A model generated the notes under the pieces. It made no database searches. It worked only from the letters and a program-made list of their open reading frames with translations, and had not been told where the DNA came from. From positions 76,158,931 to 76,222,930 of the forward strand of contig OX419755.1 of NCBI GenBank assembly GCA_948567375.1: a DNA stretch of 64,000 nt, read 5' to 3'. This stretch comes from Lunularia cruciata. Its lineage: Eukaryota > Streptophyta > Marchantiopsida > Lunulariales > Lunulariaceae. The position numbers were made by a program, and so were the translations under genes. Shown here piece after piece: positions 10,300-23,278 of this stretch (within the stretch, counting starts at the first letter, position 1; each line of letters opens with the position of its first letter).

Positions 10300-13200
10300 T
10301 ACCTCTTCAAATCTCAAATCTATTACTAATCCAATCCAATGTCTACTTCTACTTCAGCTTCTACACTTGATGTAACTACAATCATCTCTTGCACTTTGAG
10401 TTCATCTAAAATTCTTATGAATTCTTCTACTATCACATCTTCAATTTAGATTGCAACTCAACTCATATCTAATCTAACTACATTCTCCTTCTCAACTCTA
10501 ACTTTGTCAGACATCTTGGATATCTCACCCGAAGACACTTGCTCTCTTACTTCTGCTACTTTACATTTAGGTTCTTCATTCACACTACTCCAAATTTTAA
10601 CTAAATCTGATCTAACAAAATCTAATTTGAGACTCACACTGTCTCCTTCTTCTAACCTCTTCCTATCTACTCTCTCTCAAGGAAATTAAAAGATTATTCA
10701 ATTTAGTGTCCTTTGCCTTTCTCTTTCTTGTTTCCTACACCAACAACTTCAACTCATGCAATCTTACTTCCTCCAATTTTACTTATGGTTCTATGCTTAA
10801 CATCACTTTCATCCTCATGATGATCTCTCCTATTTTTCTTCTCCTCTACATATTGAGCAATCTGCGCTTTTGCACTTCTTACCAGATCTTGCAATCTTTC
10901 CTCCTCTTGATTTCTACTTGTCAATTCTCTCTACCCTGCTTGATCTTTCTTTTCTGAACTTGATCTTAACCTCTCCAACTCATGCTCTATTTTTGCTATT
11001 ATGGCTTTTGAGTGTATCACTTCAATGCGCGCTTCATCAACTTTGCTCTTCATTTTCTTTTGCGCTTCTTACCAAATCTTGCAATCTTTCCACCTCTTGA
11101 TTTCTACTTGTCAACTCTCTCTCTACCATGCTTGATCTTTCTATGCTGCACTCAATCTTAACCTCTCTATCTCATGCTCTATTATTGCTATTATGGCTTT
11201 TGAGTGTACCACTTCAATGTGTGCTTCATCAACTTTGCTCTTCATTTTCTTGAATGTTGCCTTCTGATTCTTTGGCTTGACAATCAAGATCTCTTCCATG
11301 CTTTTCAAAACTCTCCTGCAAGTTATCAAAAGTCTTCTTCCAAAGTACCACCTCCACCCTAAGTTCTTTGTCTTCTTCTTCTCATGGGGTTAATTTCTCC
11401 TTCGACTCCCAAAATCCTCTGCTCAAATACTTCATCACTTGTAGCTCATCCTTCACCTCCACATGATCTTTCCATGTCTTCTCTTTCTCCTTCTTCAAAT
11501 GCAATAACAAAGGACAAAAAATCATTGAAAAATAATCTACCTCATTGAACTCTTTCACCTCATCCTTGTTGTCTTTGTACTCAATTTTGATAAGCAAATC
11601 CTCCTTCAATGCCTTACTTCAAAGTTGTGATCTTTGTATCTTTATATCTTTACTTTAAACTCCTCCAAGTTTTCATCTTCTTCCTTCCCTTGACTTGGGC
11701 CTATAGTTGTAGTATGCAGTCCTCTTTGACATCACTCCCTGCTAGAACACAAACCTCAGCTCTTCTTCTTGCTCTTCTTCCATCTTCATTGTTGGCAATT
11801 CCAAACATAGGGCATCTCTTCCTTCCACACAATCAATCACCACATGGAAATCCTCTTCTTCTATAACCGCTTTGCCTATTGACTGCTAGAATTTGGGCTC
11901 ACCTTCACTTTTTCTTGACTCTCTACTTTGCAAAGTAGTTCTTCTTCTTTCTCCTCTAAGTCTTCTCCCTTGGAATGAGCCTCATCTTCACTTTCTACCT
12001 CCAAAGATTAGTCCATCTCCACTATCTTGCCTCTTGGGTTCAATCTTTGTGCCTTTCATGGCTGAAAGGGCGACACCACTTATTAAGGTCCATTCTGCTT
12101 CTTTGTCTTTGGAATAGTCATTACCACCATCTTCTTTTGTCCCATCTTAGCAAAGTGTTCATTACTCCCTTGAATTTGCATGATATATTGTTGCTGATCT
12201 GCATCTACCTCTCAACACATATCTGGGTAGAAATGCAGATCCATTTTCTGTTTCTCCTCCATGATACCAAATTTAATCCCATATAAAATTGTGCTACAAA
12301 TAGTACAAAGTAGCGGGGTGGCATATCTATCTTCCAATTTACAATCATTTTCCAAGTCTGTTAGTGAAAGCATTGTGCACACTTCATCTTTTCTCTTGCA
12401 AATATTTGATGAAAGAACATCACCTCATTCATCATCACGTATGTGGTTTTCTTGGGTTTGAACATTGCCATCACAGCCCCAATGATTCTTTAGGGTGACT
12501 TCAGCCACATCTTCTGCTTCCTTTTGTAGGACTAACCTCCAATCCGACTCTGTCCATTGAGCCGGATTCCCTCTCTTCCCTACTACTTCAGGGCCATCCT
12601 CACAATTGCTAATAGCTATCTCTGCCATGAACCTGGAAAACTCAAGTTCTAGTTCCAGGCCAAAAATGTGATCCAAAGTCTACTCAAGACTTCAATCCAT
12701 GCCACTCCACCTAACCTCTAAATTGTTAGACCTCTCACCATGAGTGACGAGCTCTTCCGACCACCCTTCTTCGGCATCATGTGCTCATAAATTCTAGGTT
12801 GTTGGAACACTATTCCCTCTCTTGGATGTGTGATTCTAACTCCCTTAAGGCGTTGGAAAATTACAATCTTGTTTGGCTTTGTGACTTGCATTCCTTTGAG
12901 ACAACTACTAAGAGGAATAGGATATCTTGTTGACATTTCAGATTTCCTTTGATGAAGTCTTAATTTTTTAGTGCTCCATGATACAGTCATTCTTTAGTCA
13001 ATTTGCAATCAAAAATCATAGATTTTGCATGTATGTTTCATGTCACTCTCAAATTATCCTTCTCATGACTCAACTATTTCCTTGATTGTATCTTCTTGAA
13101 TTGAGTGACCCAAAGAAAGGTTGTTACAACTTCTTTGGGTTGGGTTGAACCTCCCAGTAGAAAGTAGCCTTACTCTCACTCCATAAGTCCAATCCAAAGA

Positions 13201-13310
13201 CTTCTTCCCCTGATCCAAAGTTGACTTCTTTGGGTCTACTCCAAACATACAATTCTCCTCTTTTCTTTTTCATTGGGCTGCAATTTGGTTTCAACAATGC
13301 ACTTCTTCTT
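10300..13310 (-). pseudogene. Coiled-coil ORF relic of unknown function
   Basis: The minus strand carries a chain of open segments: 13063-13248, 12718-12990, 12425-12676 (ELELEFSRFMAEIAISNCED, then WTESDWRLVLQKEAEDVAEV), 11382-11609 and 11141-11329. The later ones are rich in K, E and heptad-like leucines (KMKSKVDEAHIEVVHSKAI), indicating a coiled coil. A 190-bp tandem duplication enlarges that part. No polymerase, protease or zinc finger was recognised, and no LTRs. It may belong with family U, which shows the same globular-then-coiled-coil plan, but I see no decisive sequence match. The plus-strand Leu/Ser-rich frames over the same bases are shadows. Confidence 0.4.
10870..11251 (-). repeat. 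Tandem duplication of a coiled-coil module (about 191 bp x 2)
   Basis: Copies at about 10870-11060 and 11061-11251 are offset by 190-192 bp and roughly 90% identical, for example 'accagatcttgcaatcttt' against 'accaaatcttgcaatcttt'. Each encodes about 63 residues of charged helix on the minus strand. The two-base change in offset shows that the copies have since acquired a small indel. Confidence 0.85.
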
Positions 13311-16300
13311 TAAAACTTGTAAAAAAAATTAAAAAAAGTTTGTACCACACTCACTTAGTCCACCAGAAATTATTAAGCACTTAAGAATGGCCTGAAACTC
13401 CTATATAGCAAGTGATAGGTATTCTTTAAGTACATTACAAAGGAGTAACTACTTGAGAATGCTTTGGAATTTGTTCCCTTGACAATTAAGTGGCAACCTT
13501 ACAAGTGGATAAGCAATATTGCTAAAATATAGGTTGTAGTATTTTGGGTTTTCTCTAAATTGGGTCATAAATTGTCTTTAATGAAATTGTGACTCCCAAC
13601 TCAACCTCCAAGAAGTCAATAATGGTTTCTATGGACAACTTGTCTAGTATCCAACAAGAATGCATGAAAGGTGTACAAACTATTGTAGTTCACCAACATG
13701 GAGAGTGATGAGGTTAGGATATATATCCTAATATAATAAGAAGCATACAACAACTTGGAGGATAGTTTCATGATCATACCTCTTTTATACTGAACCAAAT
13801 AACACCACTAAGTGTGATAGGTTTTACCTTTGTGTATAGATGAAGGATCTATTGGGGAAGTTGAAGGGCCACTTGCTAGATCAAGTGTATCTTGGGATCT
13901 GTCTTGCACCAATTAGTTTTGGAATCTGTCCAGCTTCATGTCATAGGTTAATGATGAGCAATGTAGCATATAACAACTTGCGCTACCTTGTAGCCTTCTC
14001 CTAACAGCTAAATCAAGAGGCTCCCAATACAAATGGATATTTTTTAATCTCTATAATGGACCTAGAGGTATTTCTAAAGGACTTCAAGGTACCCTAATGA
14101 TTAACAGTACTATATGCATATGTGTGCACAACACTATAATTCATAAATGGGTCTCACTTTAACTACCATAGATTATTCATCAATTCTAATTTTATTTAAA
14201 AATTTCTTTGAGCTATCCTAAACAAAGATATTACAACCAACTTTCCTAGTTCTTGGATTTATGTTCCCAATTTTCCAACCACAATATCTGTGAGGAGCAT
14301 TGTGAAACATCAATTGCTCATTAATTGACAATGAGTAGCATAGAGTTGTCAAAGTTGCACAATTAGATGGGCTAAATCATTGAAGAGACACCAAGGAAGG
14401 GACCTTGATAGGTAGACATTAAAAACAACTCATAAAAGATATTGATTGAAGGCATTGGGTATTGTTATTGCTCTAAGGAGCTTTAGAGACAAATATCATA
14501 GCCATTCTTTTGGTTAGATCTAGCAGGCCTTGAGCAAGGGAAGGCTCAAGCCTAGAACTCCAATCCAATAGCAAGATGTTAAATCTAGTGGTCAAGGCAA
14601 ACTTTCTAAACCATACAGATCCCTTATTTTATTCCCCACTAGTCATAGTACTTCTAAGAATGCAATCAAAAGTGCTCATAGCTCAAACTCCCAGTCCACA
14701 ACTCAAAACAATATGAGAAAACTTTAACACCCAAAAAAACATGAAAAACCTGCAATCCATCAATTAGATAGACCATAGAGCTAAGATGCAAAATGTGCAC
14801 ATTTGATTAACTAGAAAAGAATCTATGAATACCACCAAGGATACATCTCAAATAAAAAACAAACCATGGCTTATTACACCCCAAGAAAGCTATGAGTCAA
14901 GGATGCACCAAGGAGTTACATGGCTGCCCATCTTACAGACAAGATTGGGTACCAATTCTATACTTGGTTGACTTGCATAAATAGAAACTACCTAAACTTA
15001 GTTGAAATTGTGCACATATGATAGACTTGTTCTATATAATTTGCCTCTTTTAGTGGAACTTGATTGAAGAGAGGCAACATTGGACTAGTAAATATATCAT
15101 ATTCAATTGGGAATCAATTATTGATAAATTTTTTACTTCCTAAGATTTCTAAATTTGGCATCTACACCTCTTCTTATTAAGTTGTGTAATCCATATGGTT
15201 AAGGAAACCTACTCATCTAATTATACACATAAGTTAGTTGGTAATATTTCCATTGCTTATCTCTTTTTTTTATGTGATTCTACCATAAGTAATCGTGATG
15301 TTTAAATCAAGAATTTATTGATGAAATTGATTCTAGCTAATTGTGTATTTACAGTTATATAAAGTCAAGTCTCAACTTTGTTTTGTATGTGTAACTTGTG
15401 AGCTCTCTTCTTGGAGTTTGGAGTTTGGCATATTTGTGCTCTCGTAGGGATTTTCCCTCTTCATTATTCTACCTTTGTATCCTCAACATTATCCTCAAGC
15501 ATAGGCTTTGCAAGCATTGCCTCTACTTGCTTTGCATTGCTGCAATCTGAATCTTCATGAGTTTTTGTGTCTCCTCCTTCCTGAGTTATCTCCTTCTTCT
15601 ATTGAGATATCTAGTCTTTCATTGCAATCATCAACTACTCCTAAAATGATCATAAAATGAAGGAGAAATTACAAGACTAAATTGAAAGGTTTTAGAACTC
15701 TTTAGATTGAGTTCCAAGGAGAATCAATAGTCTTGACTATACTAAAACCCAAGATATTGCTTACTTTTTTAAGTGATCTTCTTTAAGACCCTTGTATCTT
15801 TGCAAAAGAAAGAGAGCATGAGACATTGGCCAAAGTTGTGAACTTTGCGAATTTGTATAAGGCAGCCCAAATCAATTCCTCTAAGAAGCATCTCAAATTA
15901 GTATGCATGTAGAAACACATATTTCTTAGATGAACTCACTTCTGTGAATGGAAGGACTAAAGGTTGACAATGATCTTCTTTATCTTCTTCTTTTATCACT
16001 CAGAGTCAAAGAGGAATAAGTAAGTCAATCTCTCAATCACATCTACATTAAGAATTTAATACATATCCACTCCAACTTAAGAAAACACACAATAATTATA
16101 GAATTTTATAGGCCAAGATATAGGTGTCCTAAGAGTCACTTTACTCATTGAGGTATCAATACTAAATCTAAGTGGTAAAACTAATCAACTGATCACATTT
16201 TACTTTAACACAAACTAAAGGAGAACCAAAGGATTCTATCATATAAAGTTTGATCTGAATGCTCTACCACTTAACTCTTAGTAAGACCCAAAAACACTTA

Positions 16301-16809
16301 ACAACTCAATCATGGACTCAAAAGATAATCTTAAATGTAAGAAGAACTATCCAAAAATCACTTGCTAAGTAGAGTTGTATACAAGAAAGGAAGGAATAAA
16401 GGAATGAGAATGCTTTCAAACTAGAATATACTGTTCCTTGCTGTCTAATGTTGACCACACATTAAGCACCAAAATAACTTATTACAAGCAAGAACTCCCT
16501 ATAAATTATATATATCTATACTCGGTAACTTACTCCTAAGTTGAAAAACTACTCACTCAAAAGAGCATTAAGTACATGGCCACTTGTGCAAGAGGAAGGT
16601 TTAGGGTTTTATTTAATGTATGTAATGTAGAAAGAAAATTCCTTTAAGAGGTCAAAATTGAAGCTAGAGTAGGAAGTTGGATAGGAAGCCATTTGAATTC
16701 TTCCTTCAAGAAGAAATTCTTGAAATGTCTCATAACGCAACTCCTTCAAATATCCTTTCATCCCTAAAAGGAAATATTAATAAACTCTTAGTCTACAACT
16801 TTGCTAACT
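13311..16809. other. Long AT-rich stretch, nothing recognised
   Basis: About 3.5 kb in which frames are short and I recognise no protein family, LTR or RNA gene. It is probably very old repeat sequence beyond by-eye recognition. Confidence 0.4.
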
Positions 16810-17474
16810 TGCACCTATATTGATGCATGTATACTCTATTATGATAGCTAGTTTGAAACTATGAGTTGTTGAAAAATATTTGTCTTATAGAGTTTACCCA
16901 AGCTTCTAAATTAGCTTTATTAGCTTGAGTTATTCATAGCTAAGATAGGGGTGGAACGATTTAGAGGAATTCTTTTTTAATAACATTAATTTAGATTTTA
17001 GTGTTATGATGTTGTATTATTCCTAGATATTTGGTTTTAAGGAAAGACTTGAGAACTCTTTGAGCCTTTTTGTAAATATTTTCCTATAGTATAAGAATGA
17101 CCACAGTGAAATAATCTTTAACGTAAGTTATTGGGTCAAGATAAGACCAAAAACTTATGGGGATTATTCCTATGAGTTTGACTTAGATGAAATTTTTCTT
17201 AGTATTTTTAATTGTATTATTATTAAATTTTGGGTGTAAGAATTCACAGGTATATAGACAAGGATTCAAAAGCACTCATCATCTTTTTTTTTGCAACTAT
17301 TCCTCTTTCAATTAGTTCTATAGTGAGAAATATCTTAAGTCTTGGAGGTGCCTTGGAGTTTAAGCTTTAAAAGATATTCATGGAGTTCGGTTCCTATCCT
17401 ACTTAGTCCATGATGCACTACCTTAACAGCCATTAAAGGCATATCCGAAGTGAAAGACTAGCTAGCTCATAACA
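16810..17474 (+). repeat. Very old LTR-B copy
   Basis: Collinear over its whole length with the B1 LTR: 'gcacctatattgatgcatgtata' against the family start; then 'ttattcctagatatttggttttaaggaaag', 'gggtcaagataagacc', 'cttagtccatgatgcactacc', and an end resembling GCTCATAACA in place of GGCTCACA. By eye the identity is only about 70%, far below that of the other LTR-B copies. No gypsy coding sequence adjoins it, so it is probably a solo LTR. Confidence 0.8.
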
Positions 17475-19117
17475 TAGGTAAATTCTTTCTCTTGTCCTTT
17501 GAACCAACAACTTCTCATGTATCTTCCTTGTATATATCTTAGATGGAGATTTAATAATTTATTTTTAGCAACACACAACATATTGGAGTTTTGAGTTGTA
17601 ATTATTAAGCCACATTAAGGAGCTTATCAAAGATATGATATTGATAATAGGAATAGTGTCATTTATAATGTACCTTTGTTGATATTCTATTTTGCTTTGT
17701 GATTGCAACTAGGGGTAAGCTAATGCAAATTTATGTAAAGGTGATATGTTTCGCAAGTTCTACTACATTGATTTTTAAAGAAATAATTTTTTCTTAGTTG
17801 ATCCAAGACTGTTGTATGAGAAAGTTCTAGAATTGCTAGCAAATAATGACTGTAGACATCTCTTTACACTCACTAGTGTGCATACTTATACCAAAAGTTT
17901 TGGTATTTCCCTTAGAGATCTCAACATGGAGCAAAGAGAAAAATGTTAGCTCATAGCCTTGTATTACAATGGGTTCTATAAGTTTCCTTGGTTGAAAATA
18001 AATGAGCAGCATTTTGAGCTTTTACATCCATATTCAGAGAAGAAGCAAGTTGATATAGAGAGGTTGATATTACAATTCTCCAAAAAGAATGACAATGTGT
18101 TTGATGCCTTGATATGAAATATAGTTTGATGGAAAAATTTACTCTTCAAAAGGTAAGCAATCATTTTCTCACACAAAGCTACTAAGTTTGTCACACTTGT
18201 GATTTTGTTCAATAAAGGAATGAAAAAATATAAGAATTCTACTTCAAATTCATGAAGTATTGTACATCTTTTGGTTTGAAGAATAAAAATTATTATCTCT
18301 AAAGATGACATTGATTATTTCTACTAGTTAGTAATGATCTGTTGAACTTGACAAAGCATTGGGTGACATTGGATAGGATTATCAAGCTAGTCACTTACTC
18401 AAGAAGTTTTAGCTTTGGAAATAATCTTGAGAAACTTCAATCTCATGAGGATAAAGAGACTCAAAAGTACTTTTTTGACCAAGATGTGGATATTGGCAAG
18501 GAGAATAACAATGATTCCTCCATAGATATAGAGAAAGTGCTCTAGAGGATGAAGTTTTAGTACAAGATATTCATGTTGTCTCACTCCAAAAAGGGGCCAT
18601 TGAAAATAAGATCCCTCATTATGCTCACAAGAGCATTCTACTCATGAAAGGTCCACCTTTATTTCCTCTAAGTTGACTTGAAATATTCAAGGTAAGTTAA
18701 CATTTAGGATACAATAATGAAGTGATTATACATCTTCTTCATATGTACAAATCATTCTATTTAATTTTAACATAAGAATGATTTAATATTTACAATTTAA
18801 AAGCTCCCAACCTAGAGTAAGGAAGATTTTCCATAAAAAGCAAAGAAACTAAAGATGAGAAGTAAGGATGTAGACTCCACCTAATTTATAAGGTATTGCA
18901 TCAGACCAACCAACTATGAAGTTTTTTCATCATGTTTTACCTTAGTCAAGAACAAGCATTACCTCCTTACTTGAAATCCAAATTCTAGAATTGCAAGTGT
19001 ATCAAAGAATCATGTGTTCTTCTTCTTCTTTCTTTCTCTAGAATCCTATTTGCTTGTGCTTGGGACTTCCTTAATTGAAACCTTATTTCAGAATGAAAAT
19101 TGATTATAAATATTTAA
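17475..19117. other. Spacer with unidentified short frames
   Basis: Short frames occur on both strands, for example 18342-18545 (+) and 17976-18311 (-). None matches a family I know, and composition does not favour one over the other. No feature can be supported. Confidence 0.35.
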
Positions 19118-19440
19118 TTTTTACCTGAGGTTTATATCCACATGTACATATCGAACTCAAAAAGAAAGAAGATAAGATGTGCTCCTGCTTTTAAGGAGTC
19201 TTGAGAATAAATTTTCAGATGATTGATAGTTGTGTAGCATTGATTGTTAAAGTTAATTTGTACAGTATTTTATCTTTAAACCTCCATTTTGAAATGTATA
19301 TCCATATGTACATTTTTAACTCAAAGCGAAAGAAGATTAGTTGTGGTTCTTCTATAAAGAATTATTGAGAAAAATCATATTAGGTGTTTGATAGTTGTGT
19401 ATCATTTATGTTTAAATTATATGTGTAATTTAAATTATCT
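19118..19440. repeat. Diverged tandem duplication (about 150-160 bp x 2)
   Basis: Two adjacent copies share, in the same order, 'tatatccacatgtacat' or 'tatatccatatgtacat', then 'aactcaaa.aaagaaga', then a 'ttgagaa' block, then 'gatagttgtgta.cat'. Both are AT-rich and non-coding. Confidence 0.75.
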
Positions 19441-19889
19441 TTTAATAAATTGCAATTTTAGACAATATTTGGTTTTGCTTTTCTTTTCTCAAACTTGATT
19501 TTCACTTGTCATGTAAGAAAGCAACAATAAATGGCTTCTATTATTCATTTGCCAAAAAAAGCAACAAAAGAAACAAGGAGAGTTGTAGAAAAAAACATAA
19601 ATTCTTGAACACATGGTTATATCTTGAATAGAAGTGTGAGATTTGCAAGAGGTTTTTAAGTTTTTGGAACCTCAATTTCCTCCTCATCTTCAAAACATAT
19701 ATTTATAATCTGTTTTGAAGATAAACTACTAAATTTTAAGAGTTATATTATGTAGCATTTTTTTTCTTGAAGTTGTTCTCTTTGTACTTATTCTGAACTA
19801 TACCTTTTAGCTTTGGTGATTTTTCTTATACTTATATCATTTCCTAGAAAAGTCAATTTATGGCATTAAGGAGCTATAGTAGAGGGACC

Positions 19890-20579
19890 TGTAACACCCA
19901 TTTGTGCATGTATATAGTATTGTGATATTTAGTTTGGTATTACTAGTACTTGAGAGTTATTATTTAAATAGAGATAAAGGATGGTTCTACATTAGTCACA
20001 ATTAGCTAAAGTTAGTCATAGCTACGATAGAGAGGACCTTACTTTAGAGGAAGTGGAAAAGATGAGCACCACTATTTTGGATTCTAGTGTGTTGACTTGG
20101 TATTATTCTTAGGTGTTTGGCTTTGAAGAAAGAGTTGAGAACTCTTGGGCCCACAAGCCTTTTTGTTTTGGATTCTTCTATAGTCCAAGGATAGCCCATG
20201 TGAAGGAATCCTTGACTTAGTGGTTGGGTCAAGATAAGATCACATGCTTAGTGGAATATGCCAATGTGGATGGATATTCCTTTATACTTTTTGACGTTAC
20301 TTGACTTTGAGCATAGTAACTTGAGTTACTCCAGGAATTAGTAATTTTGGTGCATTACTATTTCACAAGTATATAAACTAAGGGTGAGTAGTACTCATCA
20401 TCATTTCATTTGCAACTATCTTTCTCTCATTGAGTTCTCTAGTGATCAATGTCTTGAAGCTTGGAGTGTTAGCCTTGGAGTAGTATGATGGAGTTAGGGT
20501 TCCTTGCCTTCTTAGTCCATGTGCACTACCATAATAGCCATCAGAGGTTCATCCTGAGTGAGATACAAGCCGGCTCACA
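19890..20579 (+). repeat. 5' LTR of B1 (LTR-B)
   Basis: A 690-bp LTR beginning TGTAACACCCATTTGTGC and ending CGGCTCACA. A TATA box (TATATAAAC) lies near 20370-20378. Five other LTR-B copies occur in the window: 16810, 26995, 42759, 56636 (inverted) and 60715. Confidence 0.92.
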
Positions 20580-20583
20580 ATTT

Positions 20584-20600
20584 TTGGTTCCGTTGCCATG
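20584..20600 (+). promoter_or_regulatory. Primer binding site of B1 (tRNA-Asp-like)
   Basis: TTGGTTCCGTTGCCATG lies five bases inside the LTR. It resembles the TGGCGCCGTTGCCGG site of Athila-type elements, which pairs with the 3' end of tRNA-Asp. The match is imperfect, so the tRNA assignment is inference. Confidence 0.65.
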
Positions 20601-20639
20601 ACCTCTCTAGAAGGCAAGATAATGTTCCGTGTATAATTC

Positions 20640-21910
20640 TATATTAGACAAAAGGAGGCTATGAGAGCTCACTTGGAGAGAAATTTAGGGGAGGAGAAGG
20701 CTGAACTTATGTTAGAGAACTTGGACCCATGTGTATACCCTGTAGTTCAGTATGATGACTTTGAGGTGATTTTGTACATCTTGTACACTTGAGAGGAGTT
20801 GGAGAGATTGTGTGAGGTGGATTGCAAATCTTTGGAGATTAAGGTGATCTTGGGCAAAATCTAAAGTTTGAGATCTGGACTTGAAATTTTTATACATGAT
20901 AGCTTGGGTTATCTTTCACTTATCACACTTGAAATTATTATGAGAGCTACTATGTGCACTAGGCTACCATTTTTGAAAGTTGATAGGATAAACTACTTCC
21001 GCAACTGCATTCTCTCTTGGAATACAGAGTCTACCATTTCTTCAATTAAAGGATTGTCCTGAAAATTTCCAAGAAGATTCAATGCATTGTATCCTACCTG
21101 CTAACACAAGATTAGGTATAGATCATTCTTGTGTAGAGAGTAATGTGTTTTTAAAGTGAGAGGGGTGAATTTCAGACCAAATCTGAAATATTTGTGCTGA
21201 ATAGAAAGGTGTCTAGGTCAAATGGCTAAATAGAAATATCTGAAAATGTTCAAGAAAAGACTTCCTAGAGTTGTGATCAAGTGTGGAAATTTTCAGAAGA
21301 TTGTGACATATCACTTGAGAGATTTGAGTGACATTGTGAGGAAGGGTAAATTCTTTAGACTTGAGATCTCATGCATGAGGAGTTTGAGAGCAACAAAAAG
21401 AATGTTTGAGTGTTTAGATTCATCTTGGGAGCATGAGGGGTCATCAAGAGTAGAAATTGAGACTATATAAGGTTCTCCAAGGGTTTGAGGTGATTTTAGG
21501 GGTGGATTTGAGGAAAAAAGAGTTTAGAATAGAATTTGAAGAGAGTGTTGGGAGGATTCAAAAACCTACATCACTTGGAGGAAAGAGTGAGTCTAAGTGC
21601 TTTTTACGTGGAGAGATGGGACATAAAGCAAGTTTGTGTCCCTTCTCTTTTGAGAGCAAGAGATTGAGGGAAAAGAGAGGCTTACTTGACTTGGCTTTGC
21701 ATGTTGGACCTTCTTCACCAAGATTGGGAGTGAGAAGATCTAAGACCAAGGAATTGTATGAGGTTTGTGGAGTGGAAGGACTTCCAAACGGACATGAGTG
21801 TTGTGGATTAAAACCACTTTTGGAGACTTTGGTGAAGGATCTTGGAGGGAAGTTTAATACAATTATAGAAATACTACCATCTTCATCAACTAGTTCTCAA
21901 GATTAGTGAT
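20640..21910 (+). pseudogene. Extra ORF upstream of gag in B1
   Basis: Sense-strand frames at 21246-21470 and 21457-21906 lie between the primer site and gag. The second holds a zinc-knuckle-like KCFLRGEMGHKASLCP. This is separate from gag, which has its own knuckle near 22970. Tat-lineage elements such as Ogre are known to carry an additional ORF before gag-pol. Whether this one is homologous I cannot tell. Fossil. Confidence 0.6.
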
Positions 21911-22078
21911 GGAGATAATCTTTCAACTTATGGATAAACTATCCATGAAGGTTCAATTAATATGAACTCTAGGATTTGATGTTGCTATAGAAATCTTGGA
22001 ACAAACTGAACCTTTTGTGTTCCCTAGGGTGGATTACTCTCAAATGGTGTTAGTCATGTATATTCTCTATTAGTTATA

Positions 22079-22140
22079 GAGTGAGAGAAAAGAAAAGAGA
22101 AAAAGAAAAAAATTGAGAGAAAAGAGGTTTAGGTGAGGGG
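22079..22140 (+). other. Purine-rich tract before gag
   Basis: About 60 bases almost entirely A and G (gagagaaaagaaaagag...). It lies just before an ATG at 22146 that opens the gag-like frame (GKLPVFFGKDREDVEVFVRD). It may mark the leader between the extra ORF and gag. Confidence 0.6.
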
Positions 22141-22145
22141 TTAAG

Positions 22146-23180
22146 ATGGGGAAACTTCCGGTTTTCTTTGGCAAGGATAGAGAAGATGTGGAGGTCTTTG
22201 TGAGAGACTTAAAGAGAGCTTACAAAGGAAACAATGAGAGGAGGAAGAATGAGTGAGCCTCATTATTACCAGATTTCTTTGAGGATGCAACACTTACATG
22301 GTATGAGTCAGAATACCAAAAGAGAGAGAGAGGATAGATGGGCAAGAAGAGTCTTGGGAGAGTTTGACTTCAGCACTCATTGAGAAATTTTTTCCATATG
22401 AGAGTTATGAGAGATTGATGAGTGAGGTTACCTTTCTCAAGCAAGGAGATGGAGAGAAGTGAGAGTTTATGTGGAAAGAGTGGAAAAGTTAGTCCAGATT
22501 TTGCATAGTATTGAGGAAGGGTGAGGATGATGTGGAGACTACTATGATTGGCACAGGAGCTATCCTCACCAAGAATTTTGTGGGAGGATTGAGACCAAAA
22601 ATTAGATATGAGAAACCTTCTTCCAAGGTTGAAGCTATCAAGATGGCAATTTGTATGGAGGAGAGTTTGGAAAGGGATGAGAGTGATTTGGTGGTGAAGG
22701 AGGTTGTGCATCCTCCTCAAGGCTACAAGTATGTTGGAACTTCTGATACTTTGGGGGCAAGGGTTGCACCACAAGTAGTAATGGCTTTAATTATTGTACC
22801 TCTACCAAAAGATCCACTTCAAACCATCACAGAACAATTTGCAGATCTCAAGATCAATGTGGTGCAACTATGGGAGAAGAGAAAGGTAGATCAGGATGTA
22901 GGGAGAGGGCCTAAGAGTTATGGAAACTATCCATATAGAGGAGGCCAACCAACCAACAATTTCAATGATAGAAATTGTTTTAGTTTTAGAGGAAGAGGCC
23001 ATATCCAAAGGAATTACCCAAATTCCACTTACCATGGAAGAAGGAGTTACGAGGGAGCCAATAGAGGGAAAGAGGGAGGTAGTGAAACCCAAGTGGCTCC
23101 TAATCCAAACAAAGGTAAGAGGATAGCATCCATAGATGTGGTTGAGAGAAAGTATGAGAGGGGAGTGCTCAAACTCTAAT
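22146..23180 (+). pseudogene. B1 gag relic
   Basis: The capsid-like start reads FFGKDREDVEVFVRDLKRAY, followed downstream by ATLTWYE. The open segment 22511-23179 includes a basic, asparagine-rich tail with a knuckle-like CFSFRGRGHIQRNYP. Fossil. Confidence 0.75.
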
Positions 23181-23278
23181 GGTCTTAATTTGGAGCTTTT
23201 GGCACAAGAGAAGAAGAGAGCTCATTTTGCAAAGGATGTTCACTCTTCTCAAAATTTACTCCTAGCAAGGATACTCCT

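Noticed and set aside
10504-12461. Several plus-strand Leu/Ser/Phe-rich frames that look like membrane proteins
   Set aside because: They are the complement of K/E-rich coiled-coil coding on the minus strand. Composition and the tandem module make sense only on the minus strand.
18342-18584. Overlapping 61-67-codon frames on both strands
   Set aside because: Neither resembles a known protein, and nothing in the sequence favours one as real.
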